From an uncultured bacterium (lineage in GTDB: Bacteria > Patescibacteriota > Minisyncoccia > Phycocordibacterales > CAIZLB01), in NCBI GenBank assembly GCA_903864515.1, contig CAIPFZ010000064.1, positions 1 to 6,353 of the forward strand: DNA of 6,353 bases. Direction: 5' to 3'. The notes beneath the pieces are model-generated. The model saw only the letters and a program-made list of their open reading frames with translations, did no database searches and was not told the origin of the DNA. Positions 1 to 6,353 of this stretch are shown here, in pieces. A program made the translations under genes and the position numbers. Within the stretch, counting starts at the first letter, position 1. Each line of letters begins with the position of its first letter.

Positions 1-2
1 AA

Positions 3-2060
3 GTAACATACTTTGGATTGACAGACGCAAGAAATAAGCGAGTACGTTTTGGTATTAAAGCAAAAGATAGAGCTCGTCACCTCTATGCCATTGGAAAGAC
101 TGGAATGGGAAAATCAACACTTCTAGAAAATCTTGCTATTCAAGATATTCAGAACGGTGAGGGGATTGCCTTCGTTGACCCTCATGGAAAATCAGCGGAT
201 TTACTTTTAGAATATATTCCAGAACATCGTAAAAAAGATGTTATATATTTCGCTCCTTTCGATCTAGATTTTCCAGTCGCCTTTAATGTTCTTGAAGATG
301 TTGGTATTACAAAGAGGCACCTTGTTGCAAATGGTTTAATGAGTGCCTTTAAGACAATTTGGGCTGACGCTTTCTCTGCTAGAATGGAATATATTTTAAA
401 TAATATAATGCTTGCTCTCTTGGAGTATCCAGGTTCAACTTTGATGTCAGTTAATAGAATGCTTACCGATAAGGATTTTAGAGCGGCTGTTGTTGCTAAT
501 GTTACAGATCCTACAGTTAAGGCTTTCTGGATTGATGAATATGGAAAGTATACAGAAAAATTTGCAGCAGAAGCTGCTCCTGCAATTCAAAATAAGGTTG
601 GACAATTTGTTGGTAATCCACTCGTTAGAAATATTATAGGGCAACCTGTATCTGGTTTTGATATTAGAGAGATAATGGATAATAGGAAAATTTTGATAAT
701 TAACTTATCAAAAGGACGAGTTGGTGAGGCGAATGCAAACCTTTTGGGCGCAATGTTGATTACAAAGATTTATCTTGCTGCTATGTCACGTGCCGATCTA
801 AAAGAAGAGGAGATTAAAAGGGCTCCACAGTTTTATTTGTATGTAGACGAGTTTCAAAACTTTGCAAATGAATCTTTTGCTGATATCTTGTCAGAAGCTA
901 GAAAATATAAATTAAGTCTAACTATAGCAAATCAATATGTAGAACAAATGCCAGAAGAAGTTAGGGCTGCTGTTTTTGGAAACGTAGGAACAATGATTAC
1001 TTACAGAATCGGTGCTTATGATGCCTCTATTTTTGAAAAAGAATTTGCTCCGGAGTTCACGGTAGAGGACTTGGTTAACTTGCAACAATATCAAATGTAT
1101 TTGAAGCTTATGATTGATGGCGTAACCTCTAGGCCGTTTTCTGCAATAGGAATTCCTCCAATCGCAAAACCAGAAATCTCATATGTTGATGAAATAATCA
1201 ACTTGTCTAGAGATCAATTTGCTAACCCTAGAGAAAAGGTTGAGGAGGCAATAAAGGACTGGCACGTTGAAAAGATTGGTGCAAAGGAAACAGTAAAGAA
1301 ATCTGTTGAAAAAACAAGCGATAGACCAGCAAGGGTGAGTCATTCACTAAACACAGAGGGTGGAGATAGGGTGGTACAAGGTAGGGATGGTGGAAGGTCT
1401 GGTGTTGGTAGGGAAACAGGTAGAAATAAAGAAGTGGGTAGACGTGATAGTGCTGTTTCAATAGATAGACCCGCTAGGTCAGAACGTGTAGTTAGATCAG
1501 ATCATGTCATAGACAGATTTGATAGGGTAGATAGGACAGACAGACCTATTGCAGAAGATCGTAGGTCTGAGGCTGCAAAAAGAGCTAGAAATGAAGATAG
1601 ACCAAGAATAGATGGAAAACCAGATATAAGCAATACATCATTAAAACCTCAATCAACTCAGCCGTTCCCTCCAATACAAATGCCCCCAAGAGAATCTGAA
1701 TCAAATTTTAATAATAAAGATTTAGATAAAGAAATTTCTTCATCTCCAGTTGATGTGTCTGAGAAAAATAACGACAGAGTTTCTCTAAATGCATTATCTT
1801 CAAATAATCTTGATAAGAACAAGGTTAAAAACCATCAAAAGGATATTAAACCTGAGAATGTAGCTGCATTGCGTGAAGCACTACTATCCGTAATGGGGGA
1901 ATCAGAGACTAAAAACGTGGAGTCGGTAGAGAAGAAAGAAAGTGCCAATAATGAATCTGTGGAATCTAAGGCGTTAGATAGCAAGACAGATGATAAAAAT
2001 TTACACACAGGCTCTCTATCTCCAGATGATTTAAAAAGAATATTGGATATCAATCAGTAA
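3..2060 (+). CDS. TraG/VirD4-like type IV secretion ATPase (5' partial)
   Basis: This is a P-loop ATPase of the TraG/TraD/VirD4 coupling-protein group, the motors that feed DNA or protein into type IV secretion or pilus machines at the inner face of the membrane. Numbering from the TTG at 18, the Walker A motif GKTGMGKST is at residues 26-34, a VDPHG segment at 53-57, and the Walker B VDEFQNF at 276-282 with D277 and E278 as the likely Mg-binding and catalytic acids. An ANQYVEQM segment follows, in the place of the sensor/Gln region. The core ends near residue 400; about 250 charged, low-complexity residues follow. The frame is open back to base 3 (VTYFG precedes the TTG), and the core starts immediately. 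The real start is therefore probably upstream of the window, and any N-terminal membrane segments would be out of view. The C-terminus is intact (TAA at 2058-2060). A HerA-type ATPase is an alternative, but the VDEFQNF form fits TraG/VirD4 better. Confidence 0.85.
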   Translation, partial: VTYFGLTDARNKRVRFGIKAKDRARHLYAIGKTGMGKSTLLENLAIQDIQNGEGIAFVDPHGKSADLLLEYIPEHRKKDVIYFAPFDLDFPVAFNVLEDVGITKRHLVANGLMSAFKTIWADAFSARMEYILNNIMLALLEYPGSTLMSVNRMLTDKDFRAAVVANVTDPTVKAFWIDEYGKYTEKFAAEAAPAIQNKVGQFVGNPLVRNIIGQPVSGFDIREIMDNRKILIINLSKGRVGEANANLLGAMLITKIYLAAMSRADLKEEEIKRAPQFYLYVDEFQNFANESFADILSEARKYKLSLTIANQYVEQMPEEVRAAVFGNVGTMITYRIGAYDASIFEKEFAPEFTVEDLVNLQQYQMYLKLMIDGVTSRPFSAIGIPPIAKPEISYVDEIINLSRDQFANPREKVEEAIKDWHVEKIGAKETVKKSVEKTSDRPARVSHSLNTEGGDRVVQGRDGGRSGVGRETGRNKEVGRRDSAVSIDRPARSERVVRSDHVIDRFDRVDRTDRPIAEDRRSEAAKRARNEDRPRIDGKPDISNTSLKPQSTQPFPPIQMPPRESESNFNNKDLDKEISSSPVDVSEKNNDRVSLNALSSNNLDKNKVKNHQKDIKPENVAALREALLSVMGESETKNVESVEKKESANNESVESKALDSKTDDKNLHTGSLSPDDLKRILDINQ
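1320..1620 (+). repeat. Degenerate DRP/Arg-Asp repeat tract in ATPase tail
   Basis: Within the tail of the ATPase, the tripeptide Asp-Arg-Pro recurs at residues 435, 483, 508 and 527 (numbered from the TTG at 18), twice as DRPAR. It is set in a matrix of alternating Arg and Asp/Glu (for example FDRVDRTDRP). At the DNA level this appears as recurring GAYAGACC words at about 1320, 1464, 1539 and 1596. Spacing is irregular (48, 25 and 19 residues), so this is a degenerate compositional repeat, not a tandem array. It probably forms a flexible, mixed-charge, disordered linker. The tail then becomes Asn/Ser/Lys-rich and ends in two short helix-like segments, ALREALLSVMGE and SPDDLKRILDI, which could be docking motifs. 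Confidence 0.55.
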
Positions 2061-2075
2061 GATGATTAAGTATAG

Positions 2076-2110
2076 TAAAATTCCCCATGATGTAAGTCTG
2101 GGGAATTTTA
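2076..2110. terminator. Bidirectional intrinsic terminator
   Basis: A perfect inverted repeat pairs TAAAATTCCCCA (2076-2087) with TGGGGAATTTTA (2099-2110), a 12-bp stem with an 11-base loop. The G/C block is at the loop side and an A-run (2077-2080) and T-run (2106-2109) lie at the outer ends. RNA read from either strand therefore gives a hairpin whose descending arm ends in U residues. It sits 16 bases after the stop of the ATPase gene and 35 bases beyond the stop of the oppositely oriented fucosyltransferase gene, which is the expected place for a shared terminator between convergent genes. Confidence 0.85.
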
Positions 2111-2144
2111 ACTTGTATTATAAATTATTTATTCAATCAAAGTA

Positions 2145-3026
2145 TTAAATCTTTAGCCAATCAAGAGGTGTTACATCATTAGTGTTTGCACGAGGATCCT
2201 TGATCCATCTCTTTGGAGCTATAATTATTTTATCTTTTCTCGGATTAAGCCACGCCCCCCACCAACTAAAGGAGGAGTTGGCTATAATATTGTGATTACA
2301 TTGGCTCATTAAATACATGTCTTCATAGTCAGATATTTCAGGTCTCGATACGCAAACATAAGGAACTTCTGTTTTAAGATTTTCTTTGACCCATGATATG
2401 TCATCGGAGAATACAAAAAGAACTAACTGCTTACCGCATAATTTTGATTGCAGTGTGGAAATAGCTTTTTGATAGTATGTCATATCAAGTACCCCATGAT
2501 ATGTATTAGCATATTTATCTGTCACATAATCACCCCTTCTGATATGAAGGGAAGTGCTTACACCACCATTGTCTTCAACCTGTTTAATCCTATCCTTAAA
2601 CAACTTTGCTTTGGGGCTTAGCTTGTTTTTAAGTGTAAGGTCATATCTTAATATTGTTTCAATTTCAGAGAAATACTTTTCTGTTTGCCAAGAACCTTCA
2701 AGCGTTGCGTTTTCTTTGGCTTCTAAATTCTTTGGTTCAAAAATGTAACCACTGTATGGATTCAATGTGTTTTTTATCAGCCTAATTGTCTTGTCAATTT
2801 TGCTTTTAACGAAGTCAACTTTAGATACACTTGATTCATTTAATATCTTTGCTTGTATGTTAAAACAGTTTAATCCAAAGTCTCTTTCAGTTTCCATTTC
2901 ATCAGGATTATCAAAAGCCGTTATATCAAGATTTAGGGGAGTTTCAAGCTTTAAAGACACAGCCCTTCCAAAAGCATACTGAAATAGCTGATTTCCTAAA
3001 CCACCCTTTAGTTTAACCGTTATCAT
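2145..3026 (-). CDS. GT11 family alpha-1,2-fucosyltransferase
   Basis: This is a complete 293-residue glycosyltransferase of family GT11, which characteristically transfers L-fucose from GDP-fucose to a galactose or similar acceptor in alpha-1,2 linkage. Motifs seen in order are KGGLGNQLFQYAFGRA at residues 7-22, HIRRGDY at 161-167 (the GDP-fucose-binding motif of the fucosyltransferase superfamily), VFSDDISW at 205-212, and HNIIANSSFSWWGAWLNP at 245-262. All are characteristic of the bacterial members, and 290-300 residues is the usual length. There is no signal peptide or membrane segment, so it should act in the cytoplasm, probably on a lipid-linked sugar chain. The ATG at 3026 is preceded by AGGA (3034-3031) four bases away, a modest ribosome binding site. 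It is a single gene on the - strand between two + strand units, so it may be a separately acquired surface-glycan gene. Its codon use and base composition do not look obviously foreign by eye. The acceptor cannot be read from the sequence. Confidence 0.92.
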   Translation of the reverse strand: MITVKLKGGLGNQLFQYAFGRAVSLKLETPLNLDITAFDNPDEMETERDFGLNCFNIQAKILNESSVSKVDFVKSKIDKTIRLIKNTLNPYSGYIFEPKNLEAKENATLEGSWQTEKYFSEIETILRYDLTLKNKLSPKAKLFKDRIKQVEDNGGVSTSLHIRRGDYVTDKYANTYHGVLDMTYYQKAISTLQSKLCGKQLVLFVFSDDISWVKENLKTEVPYVCVSRPEISDYEDMYLMSQCNHNIIANSSFSWWGAWLNPRKDKIIIAPKRWIKDPRANTNDVTPLDWLKI

Positions 3027-3054
3027 ATTGTCCTAGTGTACGATTTTTAAGCAT

Positions 3055-3060
3055 ATTTTA
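3055..3060 (-). promoter_or_regulatory. Weak candidate -10 for fucosyltransferase gene
   Basis: On the - strand the hexamer TAAAAT (5 of 6 matches to TATAAT) lies 28 bases before the fucosyltransferase ATG. It would give a leader of about 20 bases that includes the AGGA ribosome binding site. No convincing -35 hexamer lies 16-18 bases upstream of it. The region is AT-rich, so a chance match is quite possible. Confidence 0.25.
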
Positions 3061-3124
3061 CAAATAGACAGAATGGCTAGTATGTGTTTTGTGGAAAATA
3101 CGGCTAAAAATAATAAAACAACTG

Positions 3125-3133
3125 TGATATACT
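3125..3133 (+). promoter_or_regulatory. Extended -10 promoter of the Wzy_C gene
   Basis: The sequence TGATATACT is a TGn extension followed by TATACT, which matches TATAAT in 5 of 6 positions. The -35 position (about 3105-3110, TAAAAA) is poor. An A-rich tract at 3106-3119 lies just upstream and could stand in as an UP-like element. Transcription would start around 3139-3141, only two to four bases before the ATG at 3143. The intervening ACCCCCATT holds no Shine-Dalgarno sequence, so the transcript would be essentially leaderless. Confidence 0.6.
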
Positions 3134-3142
3134 ACCCCCATT

Positions 3143-5527
3143 ATGAATAAAACAAATAATTCAATTTGCGAATTCTTGAAATACGCAATAATCGGACTTG
3201 TATTTCTTGTTCCTTTTTCAGATTTAATAATATCAGAATCATTATATTTTCCCTTTATAACCGGTAAGGGATTTGTAGCAAGAGCTATAATAATAGTAAT
3301 TGCTCTGCTTTATACATCTCTTGTAATAAGGGATAAGAGCTATTTACCCAAGAAAAGCCCTATAGTTTGGTCTGCAACAGCTTTCATTACAGTTCTACTT
3401 GTTGCAACTATTAACTCTGTAGATCCTTGGAGGAGTTTTTGGAGTAATCAAGAAAGAATGGAAGGTTTTGCAACGCTTCTTGAAATGTTTGTTTTGTTTA
3501 TCTCTACAGCGGGTGTCTTTGGAAATGTTTTTGCCCAGAAGGCAAAAGAGAAAAACTTGGTTGGAGTTTGGCCATCAGAATTTGGTGTTTGGAAATGGTT
3601 CTTAAATACAATGCTCGCATTAAGTGTTGTTATGGGAATTTATGCATTTTCACAAATGAAAACTGCTGATGAGCGTATAATTGGAACATTAGGAAATTCA
3701 TCATATCTTGGAGGTTATGCACTAGTACACTTTTTCTTGGCGATGTATGTAGCGATTGATGTTATTAATAGACTGATGTTTTCATTTAGAAAAATACCCG
3801 CAAAAATGAGAGAAAACACTATTTTTGCAGATGCAATCTTGTTTGTGCTTTATGTTGCTGTTGGAGTATTTAACCTGGCTGTTGTATACCAAACAGGTAC
3901 TAGAGGTTCATTTGTTGGATTACTTGTGGGGCTATTTATTACAGCAATTATATGGGCGATAGCAGAGAAAAAACTTCCACTATTTAGATGGATTGGAATT
4001 ATCTCTATAATTATAGTGTTAGGGGTGATTGCATTTCTTGGGTCAAACAAGGAGGCAGATTTTGTGAAAAAGAACTATCTAGTAGACAGATTTGCACAGC
4101 TTATAACCTGGGATATTAGCAAGGTGTTGTCTACTCAAGGATATTCAAGAACTATGATATGGGGTATGTCATATGAGGGTGTCAAAGAAAAACCAATATT
4201 AGGATGGGGACAAGATAATTTTTCATATGTATTCTCAAAATACTATGATCCTTCAATGTATGCTCAGGAGCAGTGGTTTGATAGAACTCACAATGTATTT
4301 TTCGATTGGCTAATTGCCGCAGGCTTCTTAGGCTTATTGGCGTACCTGATTCTGTTTGTTTCAGCGATATATACACTTTGGAAAAAGACTGATGATAATT
4401 GGAGTGTTACAGAGAGGGCAATTTTAACTGGAATGTTGATTGCATATTTTGTACACAACTTCTTTGTGTTCGATAACCTAGCAAGTTATATATTCTTCTT
4501 TACAATTCTTGCATTTATAAACACTCGTGGACAAGGAGGAAGAGTGCTTGTTAGAAAACCACTAGTTGGAAATGATTATGTTTGGTTTGTTGATGGAGCT
4601 GTTTTCTTGATATTGGCTTATGTAATGTGGATTGCTGTACTGTCACCTTATAATTCTAGTGGAAACTTGATAAAGGCAATGCAAGACAAGCAAAGAGTGT
4701 TGGTTGATAATAAAGAACAGGTTGTCTCAACAGATCCAAAGGCAAGATTTAAATTAATAAAAGGAATATTGGAGGCAAATGATTTAACAAGATCAGAATC
4801 TCGTGAAAGATTAGTTGATATTGCAGCGTCTATAATCCTACAGGTTAATAAGACTGACCCCACTTTTGCAAAGGAGGTGTTTGACTATACTGTCGATCAA
4901 TATGAAAAAGAAACAGCTAGTGCTAAAAATGATCCAAGACCTTATTTCTTCAAGACAATATTCTTCCAGAAGTTAGGAATAATGGATAAAGCATTGGAAT
5001 CTATTGATAAAGCAATCGCATTGTCTCCAACAAAACAGTCATTCTTGTTTACTAAGGGCCAATTATTGTTAACTCTGAATAGAAAAGATGAGAGTAATAT
5101 GACATTCCAAAAAGCGTATGAGTTAGATAAGACAAATCCAGAAGCGCTTAAGTACTATTCATATAGTCTGATTGAGAATAATAAAATTAAGGAAATTGAT
5201 CCTATTCTTGATGAGCATATTAAAATAAACCCTACTTTTAAAAGAGAAACAATTTGGAATGATCCAGCAATATTGCAGGCTTTGATAAATGTTAAGGCGT
5301 TCAGTAAGGCAATTTCTCTTGCTAAGCAAAAGGTGGCAGAAAACCCATATGATATACAAGCTTTAATTTCTTTATCAGCAGTGTATTTAAAATCAGGGGA
5401 TAAATGGTCATCAATAGAAGAACTCAAGAAGATTAAAAAACTTGAGCCTAGTTATTCAGCAGATGTTGATAAATACATACAGGATATAAAGGATGGTAAA
5501 GACCCTTCAGCTCAAAATGCGAATTAA
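3143..5527 (+). CDS. O-antigen ligase/polymerase (Wzy_C) membrane protein with TPR tail
   Basis: This is a 794-residue polytopic membrane protein of the O-antigen ligase superfamily (WaaL, Wzy, PglL/PilO-type oligosaccharyltransferases), which move undecaprenyl-linked glycans onto an acceptor at the outer face of the membrane. About 12 hydrophobic segments can be read between residues 13 and 500. Between them, a TGTRGS motif (251-256, with the conserved Arg254) precedes two membrane segments. A large extracytoplasmic loop (about 302-388) then carries ILGWGQDNF and ends in RTHNVFFDWL, with His383 as the likely functional residue. HNFFVFDN (438-445) follows in a later segment. After the last membrane segment comes a helical region with TPR units at about 600-633 and 634-667, a degenerate third to about 701, and one or two more at 716-785, probably extracytoplasmic. 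The TPR tail resembles protein-glycosylating members more than plain WaaL. It has its own near-leaderless promoter and overlaps the next gene. Polymerase, ligase and protein oligosaccharyltransferase cannot be separated by sequence alone. Confidence 0.85.
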   Translation: MNKTNNSICEFLKYAIIGLVFLVPFSDLIISESLYFPFITGKGFVARAIIIVIALLYTSLVIRDKSYLPKKSPIVWSATAFITVLLVATINSVDPWRSFWSNQERMEGFATLLEMFVLFISTAGVFGNVFAQKAKEKNLVGVWPSEFGVWKWFLNTMLALSVVMGIYAFSQMKTADERIIGTLGNSSYLGGYALVHFFLAMYVAIDVINRLMFSFRKIPAKMRENTIFADAILFVLYVAVGVFNLAVVYQTGTRGSFVGLLVGLFITAIIWAIAEKKLPLFRWIGIISIIIVLGVIAFLGSNKEADFVKKNYLVDRFAQLITWDISKVLSTQGYSRTMIWGMSYEGVKEKPILGWGQDNFSYVFSKYYDPSMYAQEQWFDRTHNVFFDWLIAAGFLGLLAYLILFVSAIYTLWKKTDDNWSVTERAILTGMLIAYFVHNFFVFDNLASYIFFFTILAFINTRGQGGRVLVRKPLVGNDYVWFVDGAVFLILAYVMWIAVLSPYNSSGNLIKAMQDKQRVLVDNKEQVVSTDPKARFKLIKGILEANDLTRSESRERLVDIAASIILQVNKTDPTFAKEVFDYTVDQYEKETASAKNDPRPYFFKTIFFQKLGIMDKALESIDKAIALSPTKQSFLFTKGQLLLTLNRKDESNMTFQKAYELDKTNPEALKYYSYSLIENNKIKEIDPILDEHIKINPTFKRETIWNDPAILQALINVKAFSKAISLAKQKVAENPYDIQALISLSAVYLKSGDKWSSIEELKKIKKLEPSYSADVDKYIQDIKDGKDPSAQNAN

Positions 5528-6353
5528 GATTCTGTTTAAAATTATGGTGATTATACTAGCTCTTATCGGGCTAGTATTTTCATGTGTATTTATTGGAATG
5601 CAATTTGGTTTATTAAATGTTAGGGGATCAATAGATAATCGTAATAAGTTTTTTTCTGAAAAAGACGATAGTCAATCCTTGATCGTTAAGATGCAAAATA
5701 GTTTCAGAAAAAACATGGAGTTAACTAGAAGGGAAGTTTTTCCAGAGACGAGTTTTTCCTGGATTAAATCTGATGAATGGAAGGCTCTTAGTGAAGCATT
5801 GACTAAAGATAGAGAAGTGATTAGAAAGGCAGCAAATGATGCCGGTGTTAGCCCAAGAATATTGGTATCAGTTGTAATTGCAGAACAAATAAGATTTTTT
5901 ACCTCTAATAGAGAGAATTTCAAAAGAGTTTTTGAACCGTTAAAAATTCTAGGAACACTTTCTCAATTTTCATTGGGAGTAAGTGGTATTAAACCAGATA
6001 CAGCAAAATTAATTGAAGAGAATTTAAAAAATTCAAAAAGCGAATTCTATATTTCCAAAGAATATGAAAACATGTTGGATTACAAAGAGGGGGATATATA
6101 CAGTAGATTAACTGATGAACATAATCATTATTATTCATATTTATATACCGCGTTGTTTATTAAAGAGATAGAATCACAGTGGATGCGTGCTGGATATGAT
6201 ATTTCAAGTAGGCCAGAAATATTAGCAACAATATTTAATTTAGGTTTTGATAAATCAATTCCTAAAAAAAATCCAGAAGTTGCAGGATCTATTATTGATA
6301 TTTCAGGAGAAAAAATATCTTTTGGAAGATTAGCTTATGAATTTTATTATTCT
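5517..6353 (+). CDS. Membrane-anchored lysozyme-like (lytic transglycosylase-like) protein, 3' partial
   Basis: The frame is open from the ATG at 5517 to the window edge (279 codons, no stop), so the C-terminus is missing. Residues 1-8 are basic and 9-30 form one hydrophobic segment, a signal anchor placing the rest outside the membrane. The soluble part has the motif order of SLT/lysozyme-fold transglycosylases. These are ILVSVVIAEQ (115-124, with E123 in the catalytic Glu position), FSLGVSGIKPDTA (151-163, like the S-x-G-L-M-Q-I block), YLYTALFIKEIESQW (208-222), and ILATIFNLG (235-243, like the AYNAG block). Such enzymes cleave peptidoglycan glycan strands, often to seat envelope machines. 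The match is by motif pattern only, and a DUF1402-like lysozyme relative is another description. The start overlaps the Wzy_C gene by 11 bases with no Shine-Dalgarno sequence, suggesting translational coupling. Alternative ATGs at 5544 and 5598 would shorten or remove the anchor. Confidence 0.72.
   Translation, partial: MRIKILFKIMVIILALIGLVFSCVFIGMQFGLLNVRGSIDNRNKFFSEKDDSQSLIVKMQNSFRKNMELTRREVFPETSFSWIKSDEWKALSEALTKDREVIRKAANDAGVSPRILVSVVIAEQIRFFTSNRENFKRVFEPLKILGTLSQFSLGVSGIKPDTAKLIEENLKNSKSEFYISKEYENMLDYKEGDIYSRLTDEHNHYYSYLYTALFIKEIESQWMRAGYDISSRPEILATIFNLGFDKSIPKKNPEVAGSIIDISGEKISFGRLAYEFYYS
5553..5580 (+). terminator. Terminator-like hairpin inside the start of the downstream gene
   Basis: ATACTAGC (5553-5560) and GCTAGTAT (5570-5577) are perfect inverted repeats. 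Adding the T-G wobble and C-G pair inside extends this to a 10-bp stem with a five-base loop (TTATC), and the descending arm runs into TTTT at 5577-5580. It begins 26 bases after the Wzy_C stop codon, a normal distance for an intrinsic terminator. However, it lies in codons 13-22 of the overlapping transglycosylase-like gene. It could be a partial terminator or an attenuator that is suppressed when ribosomes translate the downstream start. The T-run is short, so termination may be incomplete. Confidence 0.5.

Noticed and set aside
18..20. TTG as the start codon of the ATPase gene
   Set aside because: The frame stays open to the window edge, and the residues before it (VTYFG) look like part of the conserved lead-in. 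No Shine-Dalgarno sequence can be seen in the few bases available. The gene is better treated as 5' truncated by the window.
1228..1461. Open - strand frame with a Pro/Leu-rich translation opposite the ATPase tail
   Set aside because: It is the antisense shadow of the repetitive Arg/Gly/Asp coding stretch, with no ribosome binding site or recognisable domain. The other open frames antisense to the large genes were dismissed for the same reason.
3090..3098. DnaA-box-like TGTGGAAAA (reverse complement TTTTCCACA) in the divergent intergenic region
   Set aside because: It is a single copy with one mismatch to the consensus, in AT-rich DNA, with no cluster of boxes, no unwinding element and no dnaA/dnaN neighbour. 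It does not support an origin.
5466..5490. Possible promoter (TTGATA ... TATAAA) for the transglycosylase-like gene within the end of the Wzy_C gene
   Set aside because: The spacing between the hexamers is only 13 bases, too short for a normal sigma-70-type promoter, and the region is coding.
6264..6271. Run of eight A residues as a programmed slippage site
   Set aside because: It encodes in-frame Lys-Lys-Asn, the frame continues normally on both sides, and nothing downstream in another frame looks like an extension.
1..6353. Recoded TGA (as in Gracilibacteria/Absconditabacteria)
   Set aside because: All complete genes end in TAA, no in-frame TGA interrupts conserved motifs, and glycine positions in the motifs use GGN codons. 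The standard bacterial code explains everything seen.
1..6353. CRISPR arrays, tRNA/rRNA genes, insertion sequences
   Set aside because: No regularly spaced direct repeats, cloverleaf-like sequences, rRNA core sequences, transposase motifs or IS-like terminal inverted repeats were seen on either strand.

Overview
The window looks like a piece of an AT-rich bacterial chromosome, most likely from the Candidate Phyla Radiation (Patescibacteria, Parcubacteria-like). The main reason is the first gene, whose conserved core (an RFGIK...RARHLYAIG lead-in to a GKTGMGKST P-loop, a VDPHG segment, and a VDEFQNF Walker B) has the form I associate with the TraG/VirD4-like ATPases common in CPR genomes. The assignment comes from recalled family character, not from a search. 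The three complete stop codons are all TAA, tryptophan is TGG and glycine is GGN, so nothing suggests recoding of TGA.

Layout: (1) Bases 1-2060, + strand: a TraG/VirD4-like ATPase that enters from the left edge, with an ATPase core and a tail of about 250 residues that is charged and probably disordered. (2) Bases 2061-2144: a short convergent intergenic gap with a strong, near-symmetric terminator hairpin that can serve both flanking genes. (3) Bases 2145-3026, - strand: a complete GT11-family fucosyltransferase-like gene. (4) Bases 3027-3142: a divergent intergenic region with a good extended -10 promoter firing rightward and at best a weak one firing leftward. (5) Bases 3143-5527, + strand: a 794-residue multi-pass membrane protein of the O-antigen ligase/polymerase (Wzy_C) superfamily with C-terminal TPR repeats. 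Its promoter sits so close to the ATG that the mRNA should be almost leaderless. (6) Bases 5517 to the right edge, + strand: a membrane-anchored protein with the motif order of a lysozyme-like lytic transglycosylase. It overlaps the previous gene by 11 bases and is cut by the window end.

Taken together this is a cell-surface and DNA-transfer neighbourhood. The fucosyltransferase could decorate a glycan, the Wzy_C-TPR protein could polymerise it or transfer it to a carrier protein or lipid, and the transglycosylase-like protein could open peptidoglycan locally. CPR cells generally lack classical LPS, so a literal O-antigen ligase role is unlikely. The functional link between the fucosyltransferase and the other genes is inference from proximity. 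The most notable non-coding signal is a perfect inverted repeat followed by a T-run (5553-5580). It is placed like a terminator for the Wzy_C gene but lies inside the first 21 codons of the overlapping downstream gene.
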